A stretch of 39,289 nt of DNA, taken from Gemmatimonadota bacterium (GTDB lineage: Bacteria > Latescibacterota > UBA2968 > GCA-2709665). The notes under the pieces were generated by a model. The model made no database searches. It saw only the letters and a program-made list of their open reading frames with translations, and was not told the DNA's origin. Numbering within the stretch: the stretch's first letter is position 1; every line of letters starts with the position of its first letter. The DNA lies in assembly GCA_028874335.1 (NCBI GenBank), contig JAPPJY010000086.1:1-39289 (forward strand), written 5' to 3'. The position numbers and the translations under genes are program-made. This document shows, one piece after another, positions 31,742-39,198 of this stretch.

Positions 31742-31927
31742 ATGAGCAGGCAGTTGACGGCAGTTATCGAGCGCGTGGGCGATGGGTACGTCGCGCTCTG
31801 CCCAGAGTTGGACATCGCGAGCCAGGGAAAGACCGCAGCCGAATCCAGGGAAAACCTCAAGAAGGAATTGGCGTTGTTCCTGGACACGGCTTCTGTCGAC
31901 GAAATCACGATCCGGCTGCGCGAGTAA
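31742..31927 (+). CDS. hicB: HicB-like protein, orphan and shorter
   Basis: A 61-residue paralogue of the hicB at 29409. The first 30 residues differ at only a few positions (MSRQLTAVIERVGDGYVALC), and the C terminus stops about 12 residues earlier, after ITIRLRE. No hicA-like frame follows. The next 70 bp lead into another repeat copy. It could be the remnant of a duplicated hicBA unit, a decoy antitoxin for the intact HicA 1.9 kb upstream, or a functional solitary HicB. ATG 31742 aligns with the paralogue's start. A TATAAT box in CATATATAATAC (about 31635-31646) may mark its promoter. Confidence 0.78.
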   Translation: MSRQLTAVIERVGDGYVALCPELDIASQGKTAAESRENLKKELALFLDTASVDEITIRLRE

Positions 31928-32002
31928 ATGCAGATGACACTGATGCGGTGGCGTTTGGGTCCGCGCAAAGTTCTGGCTATCGGCCTGTGCAAGGACGTAC
32001 GA

Positions 32003-32031
32003 AACATGGATGCACAGGATTGGCAGGATTA
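32003..32031 (+). repeat. ACATGGATGCACAGGATTGG repeat, copy 8
   Basis: Plus-orientation copy 75 bp after the orphan hicB. It faces an inverted copy 100 bp downstream. Confidence 0.8.
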
Positions 32032-32130
32032 GGGCTGATAACTATCGGTCCTACGGACCTCAAGCGCCTCCTGCCCATTCTTCCCTGCATTTGCGTGAAT
32101 CCCGCAAAATCACAGTTCGATTGCACAAGA

Positions 32131-32149
32131 GTCCTGTCCATCCATGTTG
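32131..32149 (-). repeat. Short inverted repeat copy 9
   Basis: Plus strand reads GTCCTGTCCATCCATGTTG. It ends 10 bp before the phd -35 box. Confidence 0.7.
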
Positions 32150-32158
32150 GTTGAAATG

Positions 32159-32187
32159 TTGACAGGATTTTTATTTTTGCGTATAAT
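32159..32187 (+). promoter_or_regulatory. Consensus sigma70 promoter of phd-vapC
   Basis: TTGACA (32159-32164) and TATAAT (32182-32187) are separated by exactly 17 bp, a full consensus match and the strongest promoter seen in the window. Confidence 0.88.
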
Positions 32188-32212
32188 GACTATAGTTATG
32201 ACTATAGTCATA
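32186..32212 (+). promoter_or_regulatory. Operator overlapping the phd-vapC -10 region
   Basis: Two copies of ATGACTATAGT (32186-32196 and 32198-32208) lie 12 bp apart. The second forms the perfect 16-bp palindrome TATGACTATAGTCATA at 32197-32212. The position over the start site fits autorepression by the Phd-VapC complex. Confidence 0.75.
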
Positions 32213-32233
32213 TAATCGACATTGGAGGAACGC

Positions 32234-32464
32234 TTGCAATCCATCTCAAAGAGCAAGTTGAAAGCCAACATGCTCCGTATCTTTCGCGAACTCGAGGACT
32301 CCGGCGAAGAGTTGATCGTCACGGACCGAGGTCGGCCCGTCCTGCGCATCCAGCCAATATCTCGAAGGAAAACCGTGGAAGAGGTTTTCGGCGCCATTCG
32401 GGGCGGCGTGATCTATCACGAAGACGTCAATCTGCCAACATCCGATGAATGGACGGACGTCTAA
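32234..32464 (+). CDS. Phd/YefM-type antitoxin
   Basis: A 76-residue Phd/YefM-fold antitoxin. The N-terminal DNA-binding part reads MQSISKSKLKANMLRIFRELEDSGEELIVTDRGRPVLRI in family style, followed by a flexible toxin-binding tail (GGVIYHEDVNLPTSDEW). The TTG start at 32234 is chosen because GGAGG at 32224-32228 is five bases upstream. A TTG at 32222 overlaps that site. The stop TAA shares one base with the vapC ATG. The operator upstream suggests autorepression. Confidence 0.9.
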   Translation: MQSISKSKLKANMLRIFRELEDSGEELIVTDRGRPVLRIQPISRRKTVEEVFGAIRGGVIYHEDVNLPTSDEWTDV

Positions 32465-32844
32465 TGGTGCTGCTGGACACTTCGGCGCTTGTCTTCTGGA
32501 CGCTGGATCGCGATCGGCTGTCTACGGCAGCGGCGCAGGCCATCTCCGATGCCGACAGGATTGTTCTGAGCGCCATCTCCATATGGGAAATCGGCATTAA
32601 AGTAACGAAAGAACAATTGGTTATCCCATTGACCGTTCGAGAATTCACTCGCAGACTGGAGCAGGTCGATCGCGTCGAAATCCTTCCCGTATGCGTCCGG
32701 ACATGGATCAGGAACCTCGTACTCGATTGGGACCATCGCGATCCTGCCGATCGCACCATCGTCGCAACCGCCAGCCTCAACGCCTGCCCCATCGTCACAT
32801 CCGATTCAAGAATCCGGACGTTCTATCCGCAGACGATCTGGTAG
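32464..32844 (+). CDS. vapC: VapC-type PIN-domain ribonuclease toxin
   Basis: A 126-residue PIN-domain protein, a magnesium-dependent endoribonuclease toxin (VapC targets are often tRNA or rRNA). The acidic active-site set is visible: D5 (LLDTSAL), E42 (ISIWEIGIK), D92/D95 (DPADRTIVATA) and D113 (TSDSRI). Length is normal and no residue seems missing. It is translationally coupled to the antitoxin through a one-base overlap. The pair with a Phd-type rather than AbrB- or VapB-type antitoxin is a common variant. Confidence 0.92.
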   Translation: MVLLDTSALVFWTLDRDRLSTAAAQAISDADRIVLSAISIWEIGIKVTKEQLVIPLTVREFTRRLEQVDRVEILPVCVRTWIRNLVLDWDHRDPADRTIVATASLNACPIVTSDSRIRTFYPQTIW

Positions 32845-32897
32845 TCCAGGATTGACGCTACCCCCCTGTCCCCCTCCCAAGGACAAAACCCGAATTA

Positions 32898-32930
32898 ACA
32901 TGGATGAACAGGATAGGCAGGATAAAGGCG
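32898..32930 (+). repeat. ACATGGATGAACAGGATAGG repeat, copy 10
   Basis: Plus-orientation copy with the longer tail CAGGATAAAGGCGGAAAACC, 54 bp after vapC. It closes the repeat-bracketed island. Confidence 0.8.
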
Positions 32931-33083
32931 GAAAACCGAAAAAGCAGGACAAGCAGACTCGGCAAAGCATCGCACAAAACAGGTTAAACTCCCCCCACCG
33001 CATCAGCCGTCGCCCGTCCCATTGATCGGTTCAACGCAGGCAGGCTTAGTGCAGATCCTCAGGGGACCGGCTCGGCTTCTGCG

Positions 33084-33104
33084 ACTCCCCCTCAAGGGGG
33101 GAGT
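33084..33104. repeat. Small palindrome ACTCCCCC/GGGGGAGT
   Basis: Eight-bp arms (33084-33091 and 33097-33104) around TCAAG. It is a typical intergenic palindrome with no T tract. Confidence 0.6.
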
Positions 33105-33348
33105 GATCCCGCAGAGCAGCTTCGCTTGTCGGGGCGAATGCCAGACGGTGCGGTCATCGTTCAGCGCCAGCAGACGTTGCTTCGTCAATATGACTGTTGC
33201 CCACGAAGACTCACGTCGTGTACCGGATTTCAATCGGTCTCCCTGTCACCGAATCCGCCTTAATCCTGCTTAATCCGGATCCTATCCTGCTCAATCCTGA
33301 TCGTTTTTGAGTTTGTCCATCCCCATCCGTCACGGTATATTGGGAAGG

Positions 33349-33792
33349 ATGACGACCCGGGATTTCACCGCAACCACGTTCGTCGTTCAGGACGGCCGGA
33401 CGTTGTTGCTGTTTCACAAACGGCTCAGGCTGTGGCTTCCGCCGGGCGGGCATATCGATGAAGACGAACTGCCGTGCGACGCGGCCGTGCGCGAAGTCCG
33501 TGAAGAGTGCGGTCTGGAGGTGGACCTGATTTCGCCCCGCTACCGTATGGGCACGGTGGACGTGCTGAGCCGACCCGAGTGCATTCTCCTAGAACAGATT
33601 TCGGACGATCACCAGCATATCGACCTGATCTATTTCGCGCGGGTGACGGGCGGCAGCCTCAAGGTGGCGGCCTCCGAGGCGGAGGGATACCGGTGGTGCG
33701 GCCCCGCGGACCTGGAGGACGAGACGATCGCCGAAGACATTCAGCGGCTGGGGAAGATGGCGATCGAGGCCGTGGCAAGCCGCGATGTGTAA
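33349..33792 (+). CDS. Nudix hydrolase
   Basis: A 147-residue Nudix-fold pyrophosphohydrolase acting on a nucleoside diphosphate linked to another group; the substrate is unknown. The Nudix box starts at GGHIDEDELPCDAAVREVREECGL (about residues 42-65) and keeps the REVREE core that binds magnesium. It has an HID in the first part, like some other Nudix proteins. GGGAAGG touches ATG 33349, an unusually close spacing, so an in-frame TTG at 33340 or a slightly different start is possible. The gene stands alone, 78 bp before cysK. Confidence 0.88.
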   Translation: MTTRDFTATTFVVQDGRTLLLFHKRLRLWLPPGGHIDEDELPCDAAVREVREECGLEVDLISPRYRMGTVDVLSRPECILLEQISDDHQHIDLIYFARVTGGSLKVAASEAEGYRWCGPADLEDETIAEDIQRLGKMAIEAVASRDV

Positions 33793-33870
33793 TCGATTGA
33801 TATGTGCCAATTAAGCCTGCACGATCGAGGGCGGTGACCGGGCCTGATCGAAGCGATTGAAAGGACCAAC

Positions 33871-34818
33871 ATGCCGTTGGCCAACGCGGTGGCGGACGAT
33901 ATCCTGGAGCTGATCGGCGACACGCCGATGGTCCGGCTGAACCGGATCGTGGAACCGGGCATGGCGGAGGTCGCCGTTAAAATCGAGGCCTCCAACCCCG
34001 TGGCCTCGGTGAAGGACCGGATCGCATACGCCATGATCAATGCGGCCGAGCGGGACGGCAGCCTGAAGCCGGGCATGACCATCGTGGAACCCACCAGCGG
34101 GAATACGGGCATCGGTCTGGCGCTGGTGGCAGCGGCAAAGGGGTATCGCCTGGTCCTGACCATGCCGGATTCCATGAGCCGTGAGCGGCGTGACCTCCTG
34201 CAGAGCTTCGGGGCCGAGGTCGTCCTGACGCCGGGAGCGGCGGACATGCAAGGCGCCGTGGATGAGGCGATGCGCATCGCGCGGGAGGCCCCCGAAGACA
34301 CGTTCATGCCGCAGCAGTTCGCCAATCCCGCCAATCCCGAGGTACACCGGCGCACAACAGCGAGGGAGATCCTGGATGCGGTGGAAGGGCGGCTGGACGC
34401 GTTCGTGGCCGGCGTGGGCACCGGCGGCACCATCACGGGCGTCGGCGAAGTGATGAAGGCGGAGTTGCCGGGACTGCTGGTGGTGGCGGTGGAACCACAG
34501 CGCTCCAGCGTGTTGTCCGGCGGCGCGCCGGGTCTTCACGACATCCAGGGCATCGGCGCGGGATTCGTCCCCGAGGTATTGAACAGGGAAATTTACGACC
34601 GCGTGATCTGCGCCACAGAGGCCGACGCGTTCGAGACCGCCAGACGCCTCGCGTCCGAAGAAGGCATCCTCAGCGGCATCTCGGCCGGCGCGAACGTCTG
34701 GGCCGCGCTCAAGGTCGCAGAGGAGTTGGGCGAAGGCCGGCGCGTTGCCACGGTGATCTGCGATTCGGCGGAACGATATTTCAGCGTGCCGGGGTTTATG
34801 GATCACGAGGAAGCATAG
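33871..34818 (+). CDS. cysK: Cysteine synthase (O-acetylserine sulfhydrylase)
   Basis: A PLP enzyme that makes cysteine from O-acetylserine and sulfide. The 315-residue protein is of normal length for CysK. The PLP lysine is K48 in NPVASVKDR. The substrate loop TSGNTG is at 75-80, the phosphate-binding GTGGT near 178-182, and the cofactor-side motif GISAGAN near 270. The C terminus has CDSAERYFS where CysK usually reads PDSGERYLS. AAAGGA precedes ATG 33871. CysK is chosen over CysM or cystathionine beta-synthase-like forms because of length and lack of extra domains. A MITE-like element starts immediately after the stop codon. Confidence 0.93.
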   Translation: MPLANAVADDILELIGDTPMVRLNRIVEPGMAEVAVKIEASNPVASVKDRIAYAMINAAERDGSLKPGMTIVEPTSGNTGIGLALVAAAKGYRLVLTMPDSMSRERRDLLQSFGAEVVLTPGAADMQGAVDEAMRIAREAPEDTFMPQQFANPANPEVHRRTTAREILDAVEGRLDAFVAGVGTGGTITGVGEVMKAELPGLLVVAVEPQRSSVLSGGAPGLHDIQGIGAGFVPEVLNREIYDRVICATEADAFETARRLASEEGILSGISAGANVWAALKVAEELGEGRRVATVICDSAERYFSVPGFMDHEEA

Positions 34819-35142
34819 CAGCCCGTTGAAAAAGTCCATCCGGGCTGCGGCCGGCCCTTGCGGTCGAAATACTGCGTTGCGCGCCCTCGCCGAATCGCAG
34901 GATGGGACTCGGTTGCGCGCCTTGTCTTCGGCCACAATGGCAAGTGTTCTGTCCCGGAAATAGATTGCCGAAATTCGGCCGCCGAGTCGCCCGGCTGGCA
35001 AGGCGCCTGAGCAAGGCGACCTGCTCACGGTCACCGAGCGAAGGCAACGCCGCCAGACGGGATGAATCGGCGGATGAATGGTGACATATTTCCGGGACGT
35101 GACACCATACCTCGCCTGCGGAGCGACTTTATCAACGGACTG
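34819..35142 (+). mobile_element. 324-bp MITE-like element with terminal and internal inverted repeats
   Basis: The left end is CAGCCCGTTGAAAAAGTC (34819-34836). The right end, read on the other strand, is CAGTCCGTTGATAAAGTC (35125-35142), agreeing at 16 of 18 positions. Inside lies a second perfect inverted repeat, GTCCCGGAAATA (34951-34962) and its complement (35087-35098). No protein is encoded. The left 123 bp recur inverted at 14-136. The left end abuts the cysK stop codon. A clear target-site duplication was not identified. Confidence 0.7.
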
Positions 35143-35278
35143 ATAAACACCGGCGCGGGAGACGGTGGGATGTCACCCTGGCTGTCGCTCAAGCCGGTGA
35201 ATTCTTTTTTTTTTAACCACTGTTGACAGATAAACTGACCGTTGGAGACCGCCGGTCCCCCGGTGAAGGGAGCCCAGA

Positions 35279-36427
35279 ATGCCCAGAGAACCCGAACCCT
35301 CGTGGCGCGATGGCATGCGCAGCCTGCATCCCGACGAATTCGAGAGCCTCGCCGAACTGGTCCACACCGTGTTCCGGCCCGGACTGGTCGAGGAATACCC
35401 GCACTTCTACACCCCGGCGCACGCCGGTGAAATGCGGGTGGTGGTGGTGGACGGCCGGGTCGTGTCTCACATCGGCGCGCTTCGGCGGAACGCGTCCTTA
35501 TTCGGATGCACGGTGCGCACGTCGTCCCTGGGCGGCGTGGCCACGTACGAAGAACACCGCGGCAAGGGGTACGCAACCGCCCTGTTCGAGGACACGATGC
35601 GTGTCTGCAGGGAGGACGGCGTGGACTTCATGCTGGTATCCGGCTATCGCAAGATGTACCACCGGTTCGGCTGCCGGTACGTGGGCCGCGACTGGGAGTT
35701 TTCCGTGTCCGCGGAAAGGGCCGGCGATTTCGACGACGCCGGCGTGGAACTGGTCGAGGCCTCACCGGACGACGTGCCGGCGATGGCATCGGTATACAGG
35801 GAGGAGCATGTGCGGTGGATGCGGCCACCGTCAGATTACGCCCACGCATTCGACGGATTCGTCATGAACCGGCGCACGCTGGTGTACAAAGTGTGTGAGT
35901 CAGGGATCATGCGCGGATACGTGATGGTGCAGCATCCCGGCGAACGGGGAGGCAGCATAAGCGTGCAGGAGGCGTCGGGAAACCGGCGGTGCCTGACCGG
36001 CGCGCTTGGAAAGATCGTCCGGGAACTGGACATCCAGTCGCTCGGCGTCCACGTCATGGGCTGCGACCGGTGGTTCCAGGACTGCCTTCAGGCCAGGGGA
36101 CTCACCGGGGCGCCGGCCAATGCATCGGGTACGGTCACGCTGATTAACTTTGAGCAATTCATGGGGCGGATGCGGCCCTATTTCGCCGAAATAATCGGTG
36201 AGACGGAGGCGCAGAGCCTGGTCTTCAGGCAGCAGGGGGACGAGATGATCTTCTCCTATGGCGGCGACCAGGTGGTGGCGCCCGACCAGGGGGCGGCGGT
36301 GCAACTGATATTCGGCACGCTGGAATGCGCCGAAGAGGCCCTGCTGAAGTCGGGAGGTCGTGCGGGCGAGATTCTGGCGGAGGTGTTCCCGATTCCCGCG
36401 CTGTGGTACGGGGTAAACTATCTGTAG
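35279..36427 (+). CDS. Eis-like GNAT N-acetyltransferase with SCP2-like C terminus
   Basis: A 382-residue protein made of two GNAT-like halves and a C-terminal sterol-carrier-like part, the layout of Eis-type acetyltransferases. Acetyl-CoA binding motif A is at about residues 84-105 (GGVATYEEHRGKGYATALF). It is followed by the SGYRKMYHRFGC segment, which is common in this group. The second half starts near residue 165, and the last about 100 residues (FEQFMGRMRPYF onward) resemble the SCP2-like domain. The acceptor (an amine on an antibiotic, peptide or metabolite) is unknown. AGGGAG seven bases upstream supports ATG 35279. A T run at 35205-35216 lies upstream. The gene is convergent with the PhyH-like gene. 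Confidence 0.88.
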   Translation: MPREPEPSWRDGMRSLHPDEFESLAELVHTVFRPGLVEEYPHFYTPAHAGEMRVVVVDGRVVSHIGALRRNASLFGCTVRTSSLGGVATYEEHRGKGYATALFEDTMRVCREDGVDFMLVSGYRKMYHRFGCRYVGRDWEFSVSAERAGDFDDAGVELVEASPDDVPAMASVYREEHVRWMRPPSDYAHAFDGFVMNRRTLVYKVCESGIMRGYVMVQHPGERGGSISVQEASGNRRCLTGALGKIVRELDIQSLGVHVMGCDRWFQDCLQARGLTGAPANASGTVTLINFEQFMGRMRPYFAEIIGETEAQSLVFRQQGDEMIFSYGGDQVVAPDQGAAVQLIFGTLECAEEALLKSGGRAGEILAEVFPIPALWYGVNYL

Positions 36428-36455
36428 ACGCCAGAGACGAGGATCGGAATGATTC

Positions 36456-36487
36456 ACGGCCCCGGTCTAAAACTCGACCGGGGCCGT
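36456..36487. terminator. Bidirectional terminator-like hairpin
   Basis: Perfect 12-bp arms ACGGCCCCGGTC and GACCGGGGCCGT surround TAAAACTC, between the convergent GNAT and PhyH genes. T tracts are short (TTTA on one side). Confidence 0.75.
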
Positions 36488-36562
36488 TTACATGTACCCG
36501 TCACGGGTTCACTCGAATCGCGGACCGGCGCCCTTGGGTGGGAATGGAAGGGTTGCCTGCGC

Positions 36563-37372
36563 TCAGGCGGTGGATACGGTCGGGCGCGCCGGGCGGTACG
36601 GCGGTTCGAGCACGGCACGCTGCCCGGGCGTGAACTCGTCCAGTACTTCCGCCACACCCTCCGGCACGTGGACTCTCGAATAAGTAAGCGGTCCGGGCGA
36701 GTACTTGTACAGAATGGAACGCCGCTGGTGTTCGGCCGTCCAGGGCATCGTGCCGTGCGTGAGGGCTTCGGTGAAGATAACGGCCGAGCCGGCCTTCGCC
36801 TCCACCTGCCGCACCACGCCGATGTCTCTGTCCAGCAGGGCTACGCCCCGTGGCGTGGGATAGTTCGACTTGTGGCTCCCGGGTATGCACGAAAAACCGC
36901 CGTCTCCCGGTCCGCAGTCCGTGAACATCCAGGCGACAACGGTAAGTCCGCAACGCATTCTTCCATTGTGGAACTGGTAGAAGTGGGTCAGGTCGTCCGT
37001 GGTTCCGCCGCCGTGCAGCACGTGTCCTTCCGTGCCCTTCCGCATGATGATGCCGTACACGTGGTCAAGGCGGAAACCCTCGCGCAGCAGTTCGTTGAGA
37101 TACGGTACGATGCTCGGATGGGTCAGGAGGTCCCGGAAGGGCTGGCACCACGGCTTCGGCCACGTGAGCATGCCGCCCAGATCGCCGCGGCCCTGCTGGC
37201 CCTTGAGCGTGCTGGATTTCCCCGACAGGGATTGTTCTTCCGGCCGCTCGCGGATGCGGTCGGCGTTCCGGTCTATCGCTTCGTTGCACGCGGCAACTTC
37301 CTCGGAGGAGAGTGCGTTTTCAACCACGAGATAGCCGTTGAGGTCGAAGAAATATCTCTCTTCGTCGTCCAT
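36563..37372 (-). CDS. PhyH-family Fe(II)/2-oxoglutarate oxygenase-like protein
   Basis: A 269-residue protein of the phytanoyl-CoA dioxygenase superfamily, normally hydroxylating a small acid or amine with iron and 2-oxoglutarate. Family features: FDLNGYLVVENALSSEEV at residues 9-26, the GDGGFSCIPGSHKSNYP segment at 156-172, and the distal iron His at H206 (EALTHGT). An arginine follows for 2-oxoglutarate (RRSILYKYSPG). Where family members have H-x-D (HQD in human PHYH) this protein reads H120-G-G, so the carboxylate ligand seems missing. This is the pattern known from Fe/2-oxoglutarate halogenases, but it may also be a distinct hydroxylase subfamily. AAAGGAG precedes ATG 37372. The substrate is unknown. 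Confidence 0.85.
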   Translation of the reverse strand: MDDEERYFFDLNGYLVVENALSSEEVAACNEAIDRNADRIRERPEEQSLSGKSSTLKGQQGRGDLGGMLTWPKPWCQPFRDLLTHPSIVPYLNELLREGFRLDHVYGIIMRKGTEGHVLHGGGTTDDLTHFYQFHNGRMRCGLTVVAWMFTDCGPGDGGFSCIPGSHKSNYPTPRGVALLDRDIGVVRQVEAKAGSAVIFTEALTHGTMPWTAEHQRRSILYKYSPGPLTYSRVHVPEGVAEVLDEFTPGQRAVLEPPYRPARPTVSTA

Positions 37373-37672
37373 TGCGGTCTCCTTTTTCCGGATCGGGCGG
37401 GCGAGCGAAGTGTGGCCTTCTTGCGTCTACCTTATTTCAACTCCCCGCCTTTTGCCTTTCCCTTTGTGTCCTTGGTGTCTTTGTGTCTCCGTGTGAGGCT
37501 TTTCTGTCCCAACGTAGGCAGGGAATTTTGGGAAAGGCGGATTTTGATTTTGGTATTTGCCGTTTGCCTTTCGTCTTTAGCTGACCGCTGACGGCTGAGA
37601 GCTGACAGCTATTTTTCGTGCTTGCGTTGAGCCTGTCGAAGCAGGCCGTTCTGAGCGAGTTCCCCCATTCGT
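37373..37672. other. Repeat-filled intergenic gap
   Basis: Holds a CTTTGTGTCCTTGGTGTCTTTGTG stretch (37449-37505), the GCTGACGGCTGA repeat (37541-37610) and a GTTGAGCCTGTCGAAGCAGG stretch (37626-37645), which is common in MAG intergenic DNA. No gene or clear terminator seen. Confidence 0.55.
37541..37610. repeat. TTTGATTTTGG...GCTGACGGCTGA repeat, copy 2
   Basis: Same-strand partner of 18560-18627, with the same word order and a longer GCTGAGAGCTGACAGCT tail. Confidence 0.55.
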
Positions 37673-37945
37673 TTACGTACGCGATACGCCGAGGATGTCG
37701 TTCAGTTCTTCTTTCAGTTCCGCGGGGATGTCCACGTTCGCGCCTGTTTCGTACTGGCGCCTCCAGTTCGCCATGTGGGACTCGCCAATCTGGACGGAGA
37801 TCGGTTCTCCTCCGGGCCAACGCGTGAACGGGGGGCGCTTCACCCTTCCCGCATTCAGCGCCCGCTGGATGCAATTCAGAATGCGCTCGTTGGAAAGATC
37901 GCACTGAAAACCTCGGTAGGCGACCTGTACTGGCGTGATGTCCAT
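37673..37945 (-). CDS. Small protein of unknown function
   Basis: I do not recognise this 90-residue protein. It starts MDITPVQVAYRGFQCDLSNE and ends with a helical, acidic part containing GESHMANWRRQYET, ANVDIPAELKEELNDILG and a basic tip. No signal peptide, transmembrane segment or cysteine motif is visible. ATG 37945 is chosen as a compact start; the frame extends upstream to 38035 with the same strand but less typical composition. It could be a small regulator or partner protein, or a false call in a repeat-rich stretch. The WRRQYET and PAELKEEL segments look protein-like. Confidence 0.45.
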   Translation of the reverse strand: MDITPVQVAYRGFQCDLSNERILNCIQRALNAGRVKRPPFTRWPGGEPISVQIGESHMANWRRQYETGANVDIPAELKEELNDILGVSRT

Positions 37946-38259
37946 GAAGGCGGTTTCCGTCAGTTCGTCGGATTGTAATATACGGAGTCTGTCGAATCCT
38001 CGTGTGGCAGAAGATAGCTCCGCGCATTTTCGCAATCAAGGAAATTGTGTGCCGTAACGGATTCGCGCACGCTCCTGAATCGTCGACGGGGCCCGCGCGG
38101 GCTGCGCCGGTTCCGGTTGACACCCCGGAGCACGGAGGCGTATACTGCACACCGATCGAACGGTGGCTCAATTCGTGGCAACAACACGAATCCCGCGATG
38201 CCGTCCGGCAGAAGTCCGCGGGGTGGAACACCCATCAACCATGGCGAAAGGGTTGCACT

Positions 38260-39198
38260 ATGGCGCTAGTCGGCAGCGGCGAGTACCGGTATGAAGAACG
38301 AACCGATTGGGCGCGTCTGCCCGACGGATGGCGGTTCAAGGAGGTGGTGGACGTTGCTGTGGACTCCGAGGACCGGGTTTACGTGTTCAACAGGGGTGAG
38401 CATCCAGTCATCGTGTTCGACCGGGACGGGCAATACCTCGAATCATGGGGAGAGGGCCTGTTCGTGCGACCCCACGGCCTGACGCTGGGGCCCGACGGCA
38501 TGCTGTACTGCGTGGACGACCAGGGGCACTGTGTCCGAAAGTGCACGCTGGAAGGGGAGGTGCTGATGGTCATCGGCACCCCCGGCGAGGGCGCCCCGGC
38601 CCAGAGCGGGCGCCCGTTCAACCAGCCCACCAAGGTCGCCTTCGATCCGACCAACGGAGATCTCTATATCTCGGACGGTTACGGCAACGCGCGGGTGCAC
38701 AGGTACTCCTCTACAGGCGCACACCTTTCCTCCTGGGGAGACTACGGGACGGATCCGGGTCAGTTCAACCTGGTGCACAGCGTCTGTACGGACAGCCGCG
38801 GCTCAGTCTACATCGCCGACCGCGAGAACCACCGCGTGCAGGTATTTGACCGCGATGGCAATTATCTCACGCAGTGGAACAATCTCCACCGTCCCTGCGG
38901 TCTGCATATCGACGGCGACCTCGTCTACATCGGACAACTGCCCACGCAGCTCGAGGTCAACGAGACCTATCCCAACGTGGGCTCGTGCGTGAGTATTCAC
39001 GACCTTACCGGCAAACGCCTCGCCCGCGTAGGCGACCCCCGTGCCGGCGAGGGTCCCGGCCAGTTCACGGCGCCGCACGGTGTGGGTGTGGACTCGCGAG
39101 GGGACATCTACGTCGGTGAGGTGTCCTGGAGCGCGTTCGGCTCGCAGCAGGATCCGCCCAGAGAAATGCGCAGTTTCCGCAAACTGGTGCGCGTTTGA
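38260..39198 (+). CDS. NHL-repeat beta-propeller protein
   Basis: A 312-residue cytoplasmic protein of NHL repeats forming a probable six-bladed propeller. It contains typical units such as DVAVDSEDRVYVFNRGEHPVIVFDRDG, TKVAFDPTNGDLYISDGYGNARVHRYSSTG and SVCTDSRGSVYIADRENHRVQVFDRDG. The Asp/His-rich loops resemble peptidyl-alpha-hydroxyglycine amidating lyase-like propellers, but catalytic activity cannot be claimed. No signal peptide is seen. GAAAGGG about eight bases upstream supports ATG 38260; the same frame runs upstream without repeats. Such propellers usually bind a ligand or partner protein. The gene stands alone. Confidence 0.85.
   Translation: MALVGSGEYRYEERTDWARLPDGWRFKEVVDVAVDSEDRVYVFNRGEHPVIVFDRDGQYLESWGEGLFVRPHGLTLGPDGMLYCVDDQGHCVRKCTLEGEVLMVIGTPGEGAPAQSGRPFNQPTKVAFDPTNGDLYISDGYGNARVHRYSSTGAHLSSWGDYGTDPGQFNLVHSVCTDSRGSVYIADRENHRVQVFDRDGNYLTQWNNLHRPCGLHIDGDLVYIGQLPTQLEVNETYPNVGSCVSIHDLTGKRLARVGDPRAGEGPGQFTAPHGVGVDSRGDIYVGEVSWSAFGSQQDPPREMRSFRKLVRV

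Larger units (their letters stand above)
32845..33348. other. Gene-free gap with repeats
   Basis: No credible gene. It holds the repeat copy at 32898-32930, a small palindrome at 33084-33104 and tandem-like words TAATCCTGCTTAATCC and TATCCTGCTCAATCC at 33260-33302. The last resemble a decayed inverted repeat copy. Confidence 0.55.

Noticed and set aside
29327..32930. CRISPR array
   Set aside because: The repeats lie at irregular distances in both orientations with genes between them, and no cas gene is present.
29327..32930. Integron cassette array
   Set aside because: No integrase gene and no attC-like fold with core sites was seen. The repeats are bracketing but of another kind.
33811..35034. 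407-codon minus-strand frame opposite cysK
   Set aside because: Antisense of cysK that also runs into the MITE-like element.
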